In this document: piece by piece, positions 44,475 to 54,619 of the stretch | Layout of the letters: the number at the start of each line of letters is the position of its first letter | Numbering within the stretch: position 1 is the stretch's first letter | From: Sphingopyxis sp. LC81 | GTDB taxonomy: Bacteria; Pseudomonadota; Alphaproteobacteria; Sphingomonadales; Sphingomonadaceae | DNA: 64,000 nucleotides | Direction of reading: 5' to 3' | Assembly (NCBI RefSeq): GCF_000756375.1 | Contig: NZ_JNFD01000046.1 | Coordinates: 1 to 64,000 of the forward strand | Position numbers and translations under genes: made by a program | The notes under the pieces: model-generated | Told to the model about the DNA's origin: nothing | The model's database searches: none | The model's input: the letters and a program-made list of their open reading frames with translations, nothing else

Positions 44475-45653
44475 ATGTCCGCAACCGAATTTGACGCCAT
44501 CGTGCTGGGTGCCGGCGCGGCCGGGCTGATGTGCGCCACGGTCGCGGGCGCGCGCGGCCGCCGCGTGCTGCTGCTCGACCATGCAGACGCGGTGGGCAAG
44601 AAGATCCTGATCTCGGGCGGCGGGCGCTGCAATTTCACCAATGTGAATAGCGCGCCCGACCGCTTCCTCTCGGCGAACCCGCATTTCGCCAAGTCGGCGC
44701 TCGCACGCTACACCCCCGCCGACTTTATCGCGCTCGTCGAGCGCCATGGCATCGCTTACCATGAAAAGACATTGGGCCAGCTCTTCTGCGACGGTTCGGC
44801 GAAACAGATCGTCGCTATGCTGCTCGATGAGGCGGCGAAAGCCGGTGTCGACGTCCGCACGGGCCAGCCGGTGAGCGACGTGAAGCATGCCGACGGCAAG
44901 TTCGCCGTCCGTTTCGGCGACCAGAGCTTCGCTGCCCCGGCGCTCGTCATCGCGACCGGCGGCCCGTCGATCCCCAAGATGGGCGCGACCGGCTTCGCCT
45001 ATGATCTCGCGCGGCAGTTCGGTCTGAAAGTCGTCGAACCGCGCCCTGCGCTCGTTCCGCTGACACTCGGCGGCGACGATGTCCTGTTCCGCGAGCTATC
45101 GGGAATCGCCGCACCGGTCGAAGCCCGCGCGGGCAAGGCCGCGTTCCGCGAGGCCGCACTTTTCACCCATCGCGGCCTCTCGGGTCCCGCGATCCTGCAG
45201 GTCAGCAGCTATTGGCGCCACGGCGAACCCGTGACCATCGACCTCCTGCCCGACGCCCCGCAAGGCTGGCTGACGGACGCCAAACGCACCCGTCCGCGCA
45301 CCACCCTCCGCGCCGCGCTCGGCGCGCAACTCCCCGACCGACTCGCCGAAACCCTCGCCGAACGCCTCGCACTTCCCGGCGAACTCGGCGCCCAGACCGA
45401 CCGCAAGCTCGCCGATGCAGAGGCGCGACTCGCGGGCTGGATTTTCCGTCCCAACGGCACCGAAGGCTTCGCCAAAGCCGAGGTCACCGTGGGCGGAATC
45501 TCGACTGCAAACCTATCCTCGCAAACAATGATGGCCAAAACCGTCCCGAACCTCTATGCGGTCGGCGAAGCCGTAGATGTCACAGGGTGGTTAGGCGGCT
45601 ATAATTTTCAATGGGCCTGGGCCAGCGGACACGCTGCCGGACAGGTGATTTAA
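44475..45653 (+). CDS. BaiN/HI0933-family FAD-dependent oxidoreductase
   Basis: This 392-residue flavoprotein has the FAD-binding LGAGAAGLMCATVAGARGRRV, the family signature GKKILISGGGRCNFTN, and a C-terminal GEAVDVTGWLGGYNFQWAWASG that completes the FAD site. The family includes the bile acid-pathway BaiN and uncharacterised HI0933 proteins, with reductase or dehydrogenase activity predicted. It begins 7 bp after the small gene. The start ATG 44475 fits the usual SATEFDAIVLGAG N terminus. Confidence 0.92.
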   Translation: MSATEFDAIVLGAGAAGLMCATVAGARGRRVLLLDHADAVGKKILISGGGRCNFTNVNSAPDRFLSANPHFAKSALARYTPADFIALVERHGIAYHEKTLGQLFCDGSAKQIVAMLLDEAAKAGVDVRTGQPVSDVKHADGKFAVRFGDQSFAAPALVIATGGPSIPKMGATGFAYDLARQFGLKVVEPRPALVPLTLGGDDVLFRELSGIAAPVEARAGKAAFREAALFTHRGLSGPAILQVSSYWRHGEPVTIDLLPDAPQGWLTDAKRTRPRTTLRAALGAQLPDRLAETLAERLALPGELGAQTDRKLADAEARLAGWIFRPNGTEGFAKAEVTVGGISTANLSSQTMMAKTVPNLYAVGEAVDVTGWLGGYNFQWAWASGHAAGQVI

Positions 45654-45720
45654 GCCCATTGAGCCCCTTTTCCGTCGGCCCGTCACCGCACCGGTGACCG
45701 CCCATATTATTGAGATAAAA

Positions 45721-47568
45721 ATGCCTTTCGAAAATCTTTCTCCCGTCCTTTCGGACGCCCTTGTCGCGCGCGGCTATGAAGCGCTCACCCCCGTCCAGAC
45801 GCAAGTCACCGAAGACGAAGCCAAGGGCCGCGACCTGCTCGTCTCCGCCCAGACCGGCTCGGGCAAGACCGTCGCCTTCGGCCTCGCGATGGCCGACGAG
45901 CTGATCGAGGACGGCCGTCTGCCCTTCGCAACCTCGCCGCTCGCGCTGATCGTCGCCCCGACCCGCGAACTCGCGTTGCAGGTCAGCCGCGAACTGAGCT
46001 GGCTTTACGCCAAGGCCGGCGCGCGCATCGCGACCTGCGTCGGCGGCATGGACGCCAGCAAGGAACGCCGCGCGCTAGGCCAGGGCGTGCAGATCGTCGT
46101 CGGAACCCCGGGGCGCCTGCGCGATCACCTCGAACGCGGCGCGCTCGACCTCACCGCGCTCCGCGTCGCGGTGCTCGACGAAGCCGACGAAATGCTCGAC
46201 ATGGGCTTCCGCGACGACCTTGAGGAAATCCTCGACGGCACCCCCGCAACGCGCCGCACGCTTTTGTTCTCGGCGACGCTCCCCAAGCCGATCGTTCAGC
46301 TCGCCAAGCGTTACCAGCAGGATGCGCTGCGCATCTCGACCGTCGGCGAAGACCGCGGCCATGGCGACATCGCCTATCAGGCGGTGACCGTCGCCCCCGC
46401 CGACATCGAGGGCGCGGTCGTCAACCTGCTCCGCCTGCACGACGCCGAAACCGCGATGCTGTTCTGCGCGACGCGCGACAATGTCCGCCGCCTCCACGCC
46501 AGCCTCGTCGAGCGCGGTTTCGCCGCGGTCGCGCTGTCGGGCGAGCATAGCCAGAACGAACGCAACGCGGCGCTGCAAGCCCTTCGTGATCGCCGCGCCA
46601 AGGTCTGCGTCGCAACCGACGTCGCGGCGCGCGGCATCGACCTTCCGACGCTCAGCCTCGTCATCCACGTCGAAATCCCGCGCGACGCCGAGGCGCTCCA
46701 GCACCGTTCGGGCCGCACCGGCCGCGCGGGCAAAAAGGGCACCGCGGTCATCATCGTCCCCTATCCACGCCGCCGCCGCGTCGACGGCATGCTGCGCGGT
46801 GCGCGCATCAACGCCGAGTGGATGGACGCGCCGACCGCCGCCGACGTGCGCAAGCGCGATCAGGAGCGTTTGATGGAAAAGCTGCTCACGCCCGTCGAGC
46901 ATGAGGCCGAAGATATCGAACTCGCGCAGCGCCTGATGGCCGAGCGCACGCCCGAGGACATCGCCGCATCGCTCGTCCAGGCGCACCGCGCGCTGATGCC
47001 GCCGCCCGAGGATCTGCTCGACAACAGCCCGCGCGGCCGCGACGCCGCCGGCCGCCCCGAGCGCGGCGAACGCTTCGAGCGCCCCGAACGCGGCGGCGAC
47101 CGCCGCGAGGGATTCGAGGACGCCGTCTGGTTCCGCCTCAACATCGGCCGCCACCAGAATGCCGATCCGCGCTGGATCCTGCCGCTGCTCTGCCGCCGCG
47201 GCCATGTGAGCAAGAACGAGATCGGGGCGATCCGCATCGGTCCCAAGGAAACGATGTTCAACATCCCGCGCGCGATTGCTGACCGCTTTGCCGAAGCGGT
47301 GGTGCGGACCGCGAATCAGGATGGCGAGGACGACAGCGGCGTGTCGATCACGCCCGCGCCCGACGGCCCGACCTATCCGCCGCGCCGCGATAAGGGTCCG
47401 CGCGACAACGCGCCGCGCAACACGCTCGGCCGTGCGCCGGGCGGTGATCGTGGATTCGGTGATCGTTCGGGTCCGCGCGGCCCGCGTGGCCCGGGCGGCC
47501 CGGGCGGCAACGAACGCTACAAGCCCAAGCCCTACGGCCAGCGCAGCCCGCGCCGTCCGTCGAAGTAA
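45721..47568 (+). CDS. deaD: DEAD-box RNA helicase with DbpA-type RNA-binding domain
   Basis: This 615-residue helicase has AQTGSGKT (motif I), PTRELALQ (Ia), GTPGRL (Ib), DEADEMLD (II), SAT (III), and HRSGRTGRAGKKGTA (VI). A DbpA RNA-binding domain covers about residues 470-525 (WFRLNIGRHQNADPRWILPLLCRRGHV), and a Gly/Arg-rich tail ends it (GPRGPRGPGGPGG). It unwinds RNA in ribosome assembly, RNA decay or cold adaptation. ATG 45721 begins the standard MPFENLSPVL start; upstream in-frame codons are rejected. A strong hairpin follows the gene. Confidence 0.95.
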   Translation: MPFENLSPVLSDALVARGYEALTPVQTQVTEDEAKGRDLLVSAQTGSGKTVAFGLAMADELIEDGRLPFATSPLALIVAPTRELALQVSRELSWLYAKAGARIATCVGGMDASKERRALGQGVQIVVGTPGRLRDHLERGALDLTALRVAVLDEADEMLDMGFRDDLEEILDGTPATRRTLLFSATLPKPIVQLAKRYQQDALRISTVGEDRGHGDIAYQAVTVAPADIEGAVVNLLRLHDAETAMLFCATRDNVRRLHASLVERGFAAVALSGEHSQNERNAALQALRDRRAKVCVATDVAARGIDLPTLSLVIHVEIPRDAEALQHRSGRTGRAGKKGTAVIIVPYPRRRRVDGMLRGARINAEWMDAPTAADVRKRDQERLMEKLLTPVEHEAEDIELAQRLMAERTPEDIAASLVQAHRALMPPPEDLLDNSPRGRDAAGRPERGERFERPERGGDRREGFEDAVWFRLNIGRHQNADPRWILPLLCRRGHVSKNEIGAIRIGPKETMFNIPRAIADRFAEAVVRTANQDGEDDSGVSITPAPDGPTYPPRRDKGPRDNAPRNTLGRAPGGDRGFGDRSGPRGPRGPGGPGGNERYKPKPYGQRSPRRPSK

Positions 47569-47576
47569 GCCATAAA

Positions 47577-47603
47577 CCCCTCCCCCGACGGGGAGGGGCT
47601 TTT
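47577..47603 (+). terminator. Rho-independent terminator after the DEAD-box helicase
   Basis: A 9-bp stem (CCCCTCCCC/GGGGAGGGG) with a CGAC loop is followed by CTTTT. It lies 8 bp after the stop codon. Confidence 0.85.
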
Positions 47604-47668
47604 GTCGCTCCGCCCTTGCGCTCCCCGGCCCGGCCCACCAGATGGACCGGACAGCAGGAGAGCGGCGC

Positions 47669-48655
47669 ATGCAAGCGATCGAAGCCTTTATCGAAAGCCA
47701 GGGCGGACCCGAGGTCATCGACTGGCGCGAGGTGACGCTCGGCGACCCCGGCCCCGGCCAGGTGCTGCTCCGCCAGACCGCGGTCGGCCTCAACTATCTC
47801 GACACCTATCATCGCGACGGCACTTACCCCGTCCCGCTGCCCAGCGGCCTCGGCGTCGAATCCGCCGGCGAGGTGATCGCCGTCGGCGCCGACGTCCACG
47901 GCCTCCAGCCCGGCGACCGCGTTGCGACCTTCGGCCCCGAACGCACCGCCTATGCCAGCGCGCGGATCGTCGGCGCGGCGTCGCTGTTCAAGCTCCCCGG
48001 CGACATCGACGATGAAACCGCCGCCGCCGCGCTGCTGAAAGCCTGCACCGTCGAAATGCTCGTCGAACGCTGCGCGAAGGTTCAGGCCGGCTCGCCCGTG
48101 CTCGTCCACGCCGCCGCGGGCGGGGTCGGGCTGATCCTCGTCCAGTGGCTGAAAGCGATCGGCGCGACCGTGATCGGCACCGTCAGCACCGAAGCCAAGG
48201 CGCACACCGCGCGCGAAGCCGGCGCCGACCATGTGCTGATGTACAAGAGCGACGACGTAGCCGCGCATGTCCGCGAAATCACCGATGGTCAGGGCGTGCC
48301 GGTGACCTTCGACGGCATCGGCATGGCGACGTGGGACGTGTCGCTAAAGGCCACCGCGCGGCGCGGGCTGATTGTCAGCTATGGAAATGCGGGCGGCCCG
48401 GTGACCGGGGTCAACCTCGGCATCCTCGCTCAGCATGGGTCGCAGTTCGTCACGCGCCCGACCTTGTTCGACTATTATCACCTGCCCGGCGAACGCGCCG
48501 CGGGCGCAGCGCGCGTGTTCGAGATGATCGCCTCGGGCGCGGTGCAGATCACCGTCGGACAGCGCTATGGGCTACAGGATGCGGCAAGGGCGCACGCCGA
48601 TTTGCAGGCGGGACGTACGACGGGTTCGACCTTGCTGATCCCGGAGCACAACTAA
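47669..48655 (+). CDS. qor: NADPH:quinone oxidoreductase, zinc-independent MDR family
   Basis: This 328-residue MDR protein has VGLNYLDTYHRDGTYPVPLPSGLGVESAGEV (the Qor substrate region), AAAGGVGLILVQWLKAIGATVIGT (NADPH-binding), and YGNAGGPVTGVNLG near the dimer interface. Zinc ligands are absent, as in quinone oxidoreductases. It reduces quinones or other alkenals with NADPH. ATG 47669 follows an AGGAGAG site; earlier in-frame codons have no support. Confidence 0.94.
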   Translation: MQAIEAFIESQGGPEVIDWREVTLGDPGPGQVLLRQTAVGLNYLDTYHRDGTYPVPLPSGLGVESAGEVIAVGADVHGLQPGDRVATFGPERTAYASARIVGAASLFKLPGDIDDETAAAALLKACTVEMLVERCAKVQAGSPVLVHAAAGGVGLILVQWLKAIGATVIGTVSTEAKAHTAREAGADHVLMYKSDDVAAHVREITDGQGVPVTFDGIGMATWDVSLKATARRGLIVSYGNAGGPVTGVNLGILAQHGSQFVTRPTLFDYYHLPGERAAGAARVFEMIASGAVQITVGQRYGLQDAARAHADLQAGRTTGSTLLIPEHN

Positions 48656-48656
48656 A

Positions 48657-48678
48657 CCCCTCCCGCCTGCGGGAGGGG
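48657..48678. terminator. GC-rich hairpin after qor, same stem as 28395-28416
   Basis: CCCCTCCCGC and GCGGGAGGGG pair with a CT centre, one base after the qor stop. The 10-bp arms are identical to those at 28395-28416, so this is a repeated element that may also stop transcription. Confidence 0.7.
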
Positions 48679-48750
48679 CAGCGAGACTTGCGAGCTTGCT
48701 CGCTAGTCGCAGTGGGGGAGGGTTGCGCAACGTCACATGTTCTCCCCCGA

Positions 48751-48770
48751 CCCCTCCCTGAAGGGAGGGG
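48751..48770. terminator. Hairpin after S-formylglutathione hydrolase
   Basis: CCCCTCCCT pairs with AGGGAGGGG around GA, 5 bp downstream of the leftward fghA stop. It probably ends that transcript. Confidence 0.65.
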
Positions 48771-48775
48771 AGAAA

Positions 48776-49624
48776 TTACGCGTTCAACCGCTCCGCATGC
48801 CACGCGACATGCTCGGCCAAAAAGGTCGAGATGAAATAATAGCTGTGGTCATACCCCGGCTGCATGCGGATCTCGGCCTTCTGCCCCGCACGTTCGCACG
48901 CCGCGACCAGCAATTCGGTCTTCAGCTGCTCGGCGAGAAAATTATCGGCGTCACCCTGATCGACGAGCAGGTCGGGGACGCGCAGCCCCTGATCGAGCAG
49001 CGCGCACGCGTCATAGGCGTGCCAGTCCTCGCGGTTGTTACCGAGATAGTTGCCGAGCGCCTTTTCGCCCCATGGACATTGCAGCGGCGCGACGATCGGC
49101 GAGAAGGCCGACACCGAACGAAAACGATCCTGATTGCGAAGGCCGATGGTGAGCGCGCCATGCCCGCCCATCGAATGGCCGGTGATCGCCTGCCGCGTCA
49201 GGTCGGCGCTCGCAAAATTGCGCAGGACGAACGAAGGCAGCTCATCCTCGATGTACGAGCGCATCCGGTAGTTCTTCGCCCACGGCTCCTCGGTCGCATC
49301 GACATAGAAACCCGCGCCCAGCCCGAAATCCCACGCGGCGTCGGGATCGTCGGGAACGCCATCGCCGCGCGGGCTGGTATCGGGAGCGATGAAGATCACG
49401 CCATGCTCGGCGCACGCGGCGCGATACTCGCCCTTTTCCATCACATTGGCGTGGGTGCAGGTCAGCCCCGACAGATACCAGAGCACCGGAAGCTTCGCGC
49501 CGGGTTCATGGTCGGGGACGAACACCGCAAAGGTCATGTCGGTGCCGGTGGTCGTGCTCGCATGCCTGTACACGCCCTGCGTGCCGCCATGGCTGCGAAC
49601 GGTGGAGAGGGTTTCGAGGGTCAT
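48776..49624 (-). CDS. fghA: S-formylglutathione hydrolase
   Basis: This 282-residue esterase D family enzyme hydrolyses S-formylglutathione to formate and glutathione, the second step of glutathione-dependent formaldehyde oxidation. The nucleophile is in ITGHSMGGHGAL (GxSxG), WYLSGLTCTHANVMEKG is the family signature, and PGYDHSYYFI carries the catalytic His. Length and motifs match FghA. ATG 49624 overlaps the ProX-like gene stop by 4 bp. Confidence 0.96.
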   Translation of the reverse strand: MTLETLSTVRSHGGTQGVYRHASTTTGTDMTFAVFVPDHEPGAKLPVLWYLSGLTCTHANVMEKGEYRAACAEHGVIFIAPDTSPRGDGVPDDPDAAWDFGLGAGFYVDATEEPWAKNYRMRSYIEDELPSFVLRNFASADLTRQAITGHSMGGHGALTIGLRNQDRFRSVSAFSPIVAPLQCPWGEKALGNYLGNNREDWHAYDACALLDQGLRVPDLLVDQGDADNFLAEQLKTELLVAACERAGQKAEIRMQPGYDHSYYFISTFLAEHVAWHAERLNA

Positions 49625-50124
49625 GCGGACTCCTGAACGGGGATGGGCGCGACGACGGGCTGATGTCCCCAATGACGCAGAAGGTCGAGGATCGTTGCCC
49701 CCGACAGACCGAGTGTGCCGGTGTTACGCAATGGATGAACATTGACCGTCGCCGCGGCGGCCAGCCCCTCGTCGAGCACGACGGTGATACTGCCCGGAAG
49801 CGCATTGATCGCGGCGAGCGGCGTCACCGATCCCGGCGCGATCCCGAGCAGCCGTTCCATATCGTCGGCCTTGCCGAAGCTGACGCGCTTGCTGCCGATC
49901 GCGGCGGGCAGCGCCTTCAGGTCGACACGCGCCTCGCCGGGAACAGTGACGAGCCAATAAGCGCCACCATTGTCCTTCAAAAACAGATTCTTGGTATGCG
50001 CGCCCGGAATGCCCGCATTGACCTCGTCGCTCTCGGCGACGGTGAAAACCGCGACATGCTCATATACGGCGAAGGGGATGCCAAGCGCATCCAGGTCGGT
50101 CAGCAATCCCGCTTCGCCGCGCAT
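49621..50124 (-). CDS. ProX/YbaK-family aminoacyl-tRNA deacylase (trans-editing)
   Basis: This 167-residue protein matches ProX/PrdX, the free-standing prolyl-tRNA editing domain: HVAVFTVAESDEVNAGIPGAHTKNLFLKD with the Lys of the active site, VSFGKADDMERLLGIAPGSVTPLAAIN, and a C-terminal region with LGLSGATILDLL. It clears Ala from mischarged tRNA-Pro. It shares no function with formaldehyde oxidation but overlaps fghA by 4 bp and starts 9 bp after a VOC gene. Confidence 0.93.
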   Translation of the reverse strand: MRGEAGLLTDLDALGIPFAVYEHVAVFTVAESDEVNAGIPGAHTKNLFLKDNGGAYWLVTVPGEARVDLKALPAAIGSKRVSFGKADDMERLLGIAPGSVTPLAAINALPGSITVVLDEGLAAAATVNVHPLRNTGTLGLSGATILDLLRHWGHQPVVAPIPVQESA

Positions 50125-50133
50125 GATCGATCC

Positions 50134-50514
50134 TCAGACGACGCGGTGCAGCGCGCAGAGCTTGTTGCCCGACGGATCGCGCAGATAGGCGAGATACATC
50201 GCGCCGAAACCGCCTTCGCGGATGCCCGGCGGGTCTTCGATCGACGTGCCGCCGTTGGCGACGCCGGCATCATGCCACGCCTTGGCCTGCTCGGGGCCTT
50301 CCATCGCAAAGCCGATCGTGCAGCCGTTGCCCGCGGTCGCGGGTTCGCCATCGATCGGCGCACCGACGAGGAACAGCCCGCCATTGTACATATAGATCAG
50401 GCGTCCCTTGTCGTCGGTGATCGCCGGCTTGCCGCCGATCGCCTGAAAGGTCGCGTCATAGAATTTCTTGGCGGCTTCGAGGTCGTTCGCCCCGACCATA
50501 TTGTGACTGTACAT
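50134..50514 (-). CDS. VOC family (glyoxalase/bleomycin resistance fold) protein 1
   Basis: This 126-residue VOC protein begins MYSHNMVGANDLEAAKKFYD and ends LAYLRDPSGNKLCALHRVV. It has the paired beta-alpha-beta-beta-beta metal-site fold with His4 and conserved Glu/Asp positions. The reaction is unknown. It is a clear paralogue of the VOC gene at 51505-51888 (same start, GGTSIEDPPG and GNKLCA motifs), and both lie in the formaldehyde cluster. A GGAGGAG site precedes ATG 50514. Confidence 0.9.
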   Translation of the reverse strand: MYSHNMVGANDLEAAKKFYDATFQAIGGKPAITDDKGRLIYMYNGGLFLVGAPIDGEPATAGNGCTIGFAMEGPEQAKAWHDAGVANGGTSIEDPPGIREGGFGAMYLAYLRDPSGNKLCALHRVV

Positions 50515-50635
50515 CGCCTTTGCTCCTCCTGATTCTGGTTGCGAATCGATACCTACCCTGCTCGGCCGGGCAGGACCAGCCGCCATAATGTTTCGGATTC
50601 TGCAAAAATGACGAACCCGGGCGCTCGTACCTATC

Positions 50636-51508
50636 CTAGCGGAAGACCACCGTCTTGCGCCCGTCGATCAGCACGCGCTGTTCGGCAACCCAGCGCACCG
50701 CGCGCGCCAGCACCTGCGCCTCGGTATCGCGGCCGATGCGGATCAATTCGTCGACCGAATCGCGATGATCGACGCGCTCGACCGCCTGTTCGATGATCGG
50801 CCCCTCGTCGAGATCGCTCGTCACGAAATGCGCGGTCGCGCCGATCAGCTTGACCCCGCGTTCGTGCGCGCGGTGATAGGGCTTGGCGCCCTTGAAGCCC
50901 GGCAGGAAGCTGTGGTGGATATTGATGCAGCGCCCCGACAGCTTCGCCGACAAATCCTGCGACAGCACCTGCATATAGCGCGCAAGCACCAGATGCTCGG
51001 CGCCCGCATCGGCCATGATCTGCACGATCGCCGCCTCCTGTTCGGCGCGATTGGCGTCGCTGACCGGCAGGTGATGAAAGGGTACGCCGTGCCATTCGGT
51101 CAGCCGCCGCTGATGCTCATGGTTCGACACCACCGCGGCGATGTCGATCGCGAGATTGCCCGTCGACCAGCGGTGGAGCAGGTCGTTGAGGCAATGGCTG
51201 CCCTGCGACACCGCGATGACGAAGCGCGGCTTGACGCGGCTGTCGCTGATCCGCGCGTCCATCGCGAACCGATCGATGATCGGTGCGAAAGCGTCCTGCA
51301 CCGCCGCGAGCTCGCCGGGAAAGCGCGGCCCCGCACCGCGGAACTCGACGCGCATGAAAAAGCGCCCCGAATCGAGGTCGGCATATTGCTGGCTATCGAG
51401 GATGAAGCCGTCGCGTTCCGCGAGCAGCCCCGTCACCGCCGCGACAATGCCGACCGCATCGGCGCAGCTGAAGGTCAGGACAAAGGCGGGCTGGTCCATT
51501 TCCATCAT
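50636..51508 (-). CDS. purU: Formyltetrahydrofolate deformylase
   Basis: This 290-residue enzyme hydrolyses 10-formyl-THF to formate and THF, balancing one-carbon units. The N-terminal ACT-like domain (PAFVLTFSCADAVGIVAAVTGLLAERDGFILDSQQY) is followed by a formyltransferase fold (HEHQRRLTEWHGVPFHHLPV, LARYMQVLSQDL, INIHHSFLPGFKGAKPYHRAHERGVKLIGATAHFV), with the catalytic HxSFLP-type motif and Asp in SDLDEGPIIEQ. ATG 51508 overlaps the VOC gene stop by 4 bp. Confidence 0.96.
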   Translation of the reverse strand: MMEMDQPAFVLTFSCADAVGIVAAVTGLLAERDGFILDSQQYADLDSGRFFMRVEFRGAGPRFPGELAAVQDAFAPIIDRFAMDARISDSRVKPRFVIAVSQGSHCLNDLLHRWSTGNLAIDIAAVVSNHEHQRRLTEWHGVPFHHLPVSDANRAEQEAAIVQIMADAGAEHLVLARYMQVLSQDLSAKLSGRCINIHHSFLPGFKGAKPYHRAHERGVKLIGATAHFVTSDLDEGPIIEQAVERVDHRDSVDELIRIGRDTEAQVLARAVRWVAEQRVLIDGRKTVVFR

Positions 51509-51888
51509 GCCAGCCGGTGCGTCGCGCACAGCTTGTTGCCGGCGGGATCGCGCAGATAGGCAAGATAGAGCGTGCGCCCTTCGGTGCCGTGGCGAACGCC
51601 GGGCGGATCCTCGATTGCCGTGCCGCCGTTCGCCGCGCCCGCGGCGTGCCAGGCATCGACCGCCTCGGTCGACGCGGCGACGAAACCCAGCGTTCCGCCA
51701 TTGGCCCCGCTCGCGGCCGCACCATTGAGCGGCTTGGTCAGCAAAAAGCGCCCACCGGCGTGCGAATAGATGAGCCGGCCCCATTCGTCGACGACACCCG
51801 GCGGGATTCCGAGCGCGCCGAGCGCCGCGTCATAGAAGCGGCGCGCGGCTTCGATATCGTCGGCGCCCAGCGCCACATGACTGAACAT
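51505..51888 (-). CDS. VOC family protein 2
   Basis: This 127-residue protein (MFSHVALGADDIEAARRFYD... LAYLRDPAGNKLCATHRLA) is a paralogue of the 126-residue VOC gene in the same cluster, with which it shares the start, a GGTxIEDPPG loop and the C-terminal strand. It overlaps purU (ATGA) and lies 7 bp after the class III ADH gene. Placement between AdhC and PurU suggests a role with formaldehyde or glutathione adducts; that is inference. Confidence 0.9.
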   Translation of the reverse strand: MFSHVALGADDIEAARRFYDAALGALGIPPGVVDEWGRLIYSHAGGRFLLTKPLNGAAASGANGGTLGFVAASTEAVDAWHAAGAANGGTAIEDPPGVRHGTEGRTLYLAYLRDPAGNKLCATHRLA

Positions 51889-51895
51889 GGCGGCC

Positions 51896-53008
51896 TCAGA
51901 ACACGACGACGCTGCGGATGCTTGTCCCCGCATGCATCAGGTCGAAGCCCTTGTTGATCTCTTCCAGCCCCATGACGTGGGTGATCATCGGGTCGATCTC
52001 GATCTTGCCGGTCATATACATGTCGACGATCTTGGGCACATCGGTGCGGCCCTTGGCGCCGCCGAACGCGGTGCCGCGCCAGTTTCGCCCGGTGACGAGC
52101 TGGAACGGCCGCGTCGCGATTTCCTTGCCCGCTTCGGCCACCCCGATGATGATCGAGGTGCCCCAGCCGCGATGGCAGGCTTCCAATGCGGTGCGCATCA
52201 CCTCGGTATTCCCCGTCGCATCGAACGTATAATCGGCGCCGCCGTCGGTCATCTGGACGATCGTCGCGACGACATCCTCGCGGCTCATGCCCTTCGAATT
52301 GAGGAACTCGGTCATGCCGAACTTGCGGCCCCATTCCTCGCGCGCGGGGTTGATGTCGACGCCGATGATCTTGTCGGCACCGGCGAGGCGCGCGCCCTGA
52401 ATCACGTTGAGCCCGATGCCGCCAAGCCCGAAGACGACGACATTGTCACCGACCTGCACTTTTGCCGTATTGATGACGGCTCCCACCCCGGTGGTCACGC
52501 CGCAGCCGATGTAACAGCTCGACTGGAACGGCGCATCTTCGCGGATCTTCGCGACCGCGATCTCGGGCAATACGGTGAAGTTCGAGAAGGTCGAGCAGCC
52601 CATATAATGAAAGATCGGCTGGCCCTTGTACGAAAAGCGCGTCGTGCCGTCGGGCATCAGCCCCTTGCCCTGCGTCGCACGGATCGCGGTGCAGAGGTTG
52701 GTCTTGCCGCTGAGGCAGCTTTTGCACTGGCGGCATTCGGGGGTGTAGAGCGGGATCACATGATCGCCGGGCTTTACCGAGGTTACGCCGGCGCCGACTT
52801 CGCGCACGATGCCCGCGCCCTCATGCCCCAGCACGCTCGGGAAAATGCCCTCGCTGTCGAAGCCGTCGAGCGTGTACGCGTCGGTGTGGCAGATGCCTGT
52901 CGCCATGATCTCGACCAGCACCTCGCCCGCCTTCGGGCCTTCGAGGTCGAGTTCGACGATCTCCAGCGGCTTCTTCGCTTCGAAAGCAACGGCGGCGCGG
53001 GTCTTCAT
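51896..53008 (-). CDS. adhC: S-(hydroxymethyl)glutathione dehydrogenase (class III alcohol dehydrogenase)
   Basis: This 370-residue zinc enzyme oxidises S-hydroxymethylglutathione to S-formylglutathione, using NAD+. It has the catalytic zinc ligands in [20 protein letters not shown] and [13 protein letters not shown], the structural zinc Cys cluster [17 protein letters not shown], and the NAD-binding [23 protein letters not shown]. The full set of Cys ligands marks the class III form. ATG 53008 has an AGGAGAT site. It heads the adhC-VOC-purU-VOC-proX-fghA run. Confidence 0.97.
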   Translation of the reverse strand: MKTRAAVAFEAKKPLEIVELDLEGPKAGEVLVEIMATGICHTDAYTLDGFDSEGIFPSVLGHEGAGIVREVGAGVTSVKPGDHVIPLYTPECRQCKSCLSGKTNLCTAIRATQGKGLMPDGTTRFSYKGQPIFHYMGCSTFSNFTVLPEIAVAKIREDAPFQSSCYIGCGVTTGVGAVINTAKVQVGDNVVVFGLGGIGLNVIQGARLAGADKIIGVDINPAREEWGRKFGMTEFLNSKGMSREDVVATIVQMTDGGADYTFDATGNTEVMRTALEACHRGWGTSIIIGVAEAGKEIATRPFQLVTGRNWRGTAFGGAKGRTDVPKIVDMYMTGKIEIDPMITHVMGLEEINKGFDLMHAGTSIRSVVVF

Positions 53009-53033
53009 GGGCGATCTCCTTCTCGCCCGGCTA

Positions 53034-54413
<1,380 letters not shown>

Positions 54414-54486
54414 GGCGGCCCTATAGGAGAAGGCGGACGATCCCGATAGGCCCGCGTGGGCCAATTTTCGTTACGGCTTGCAAGAA

Positions 54487-54612
54487 ATCCTCCCTGCGGC
54501 GCAGCCGTGGGGAGGGGGACCATGCGAAGCATGGTGGAGGGGCCGCGACGTCGCCGCCCCTCCGTCAGCCCTGCGGGCTGCCACCTCCCCATCGCTTCGC
54601 GACAGGGAGGAT
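54487..54612. repeat. Large composite inverted repeat between sdaA and sodB
   Basis: An element of about 126 bp begins ATCCTCCCTG and ends CAGGGAGGAT, with nested hairpins such as ACCATGC-GAA-GCATGGT and GCGAC-GTCGC. It fills most of the gap and has no coding potential. It is probably a mobile-repeat-derived palindrome of a type shared across sphingomonads. Confidence 0.75.
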
Positions 54613-54619
54613 CACAAGC

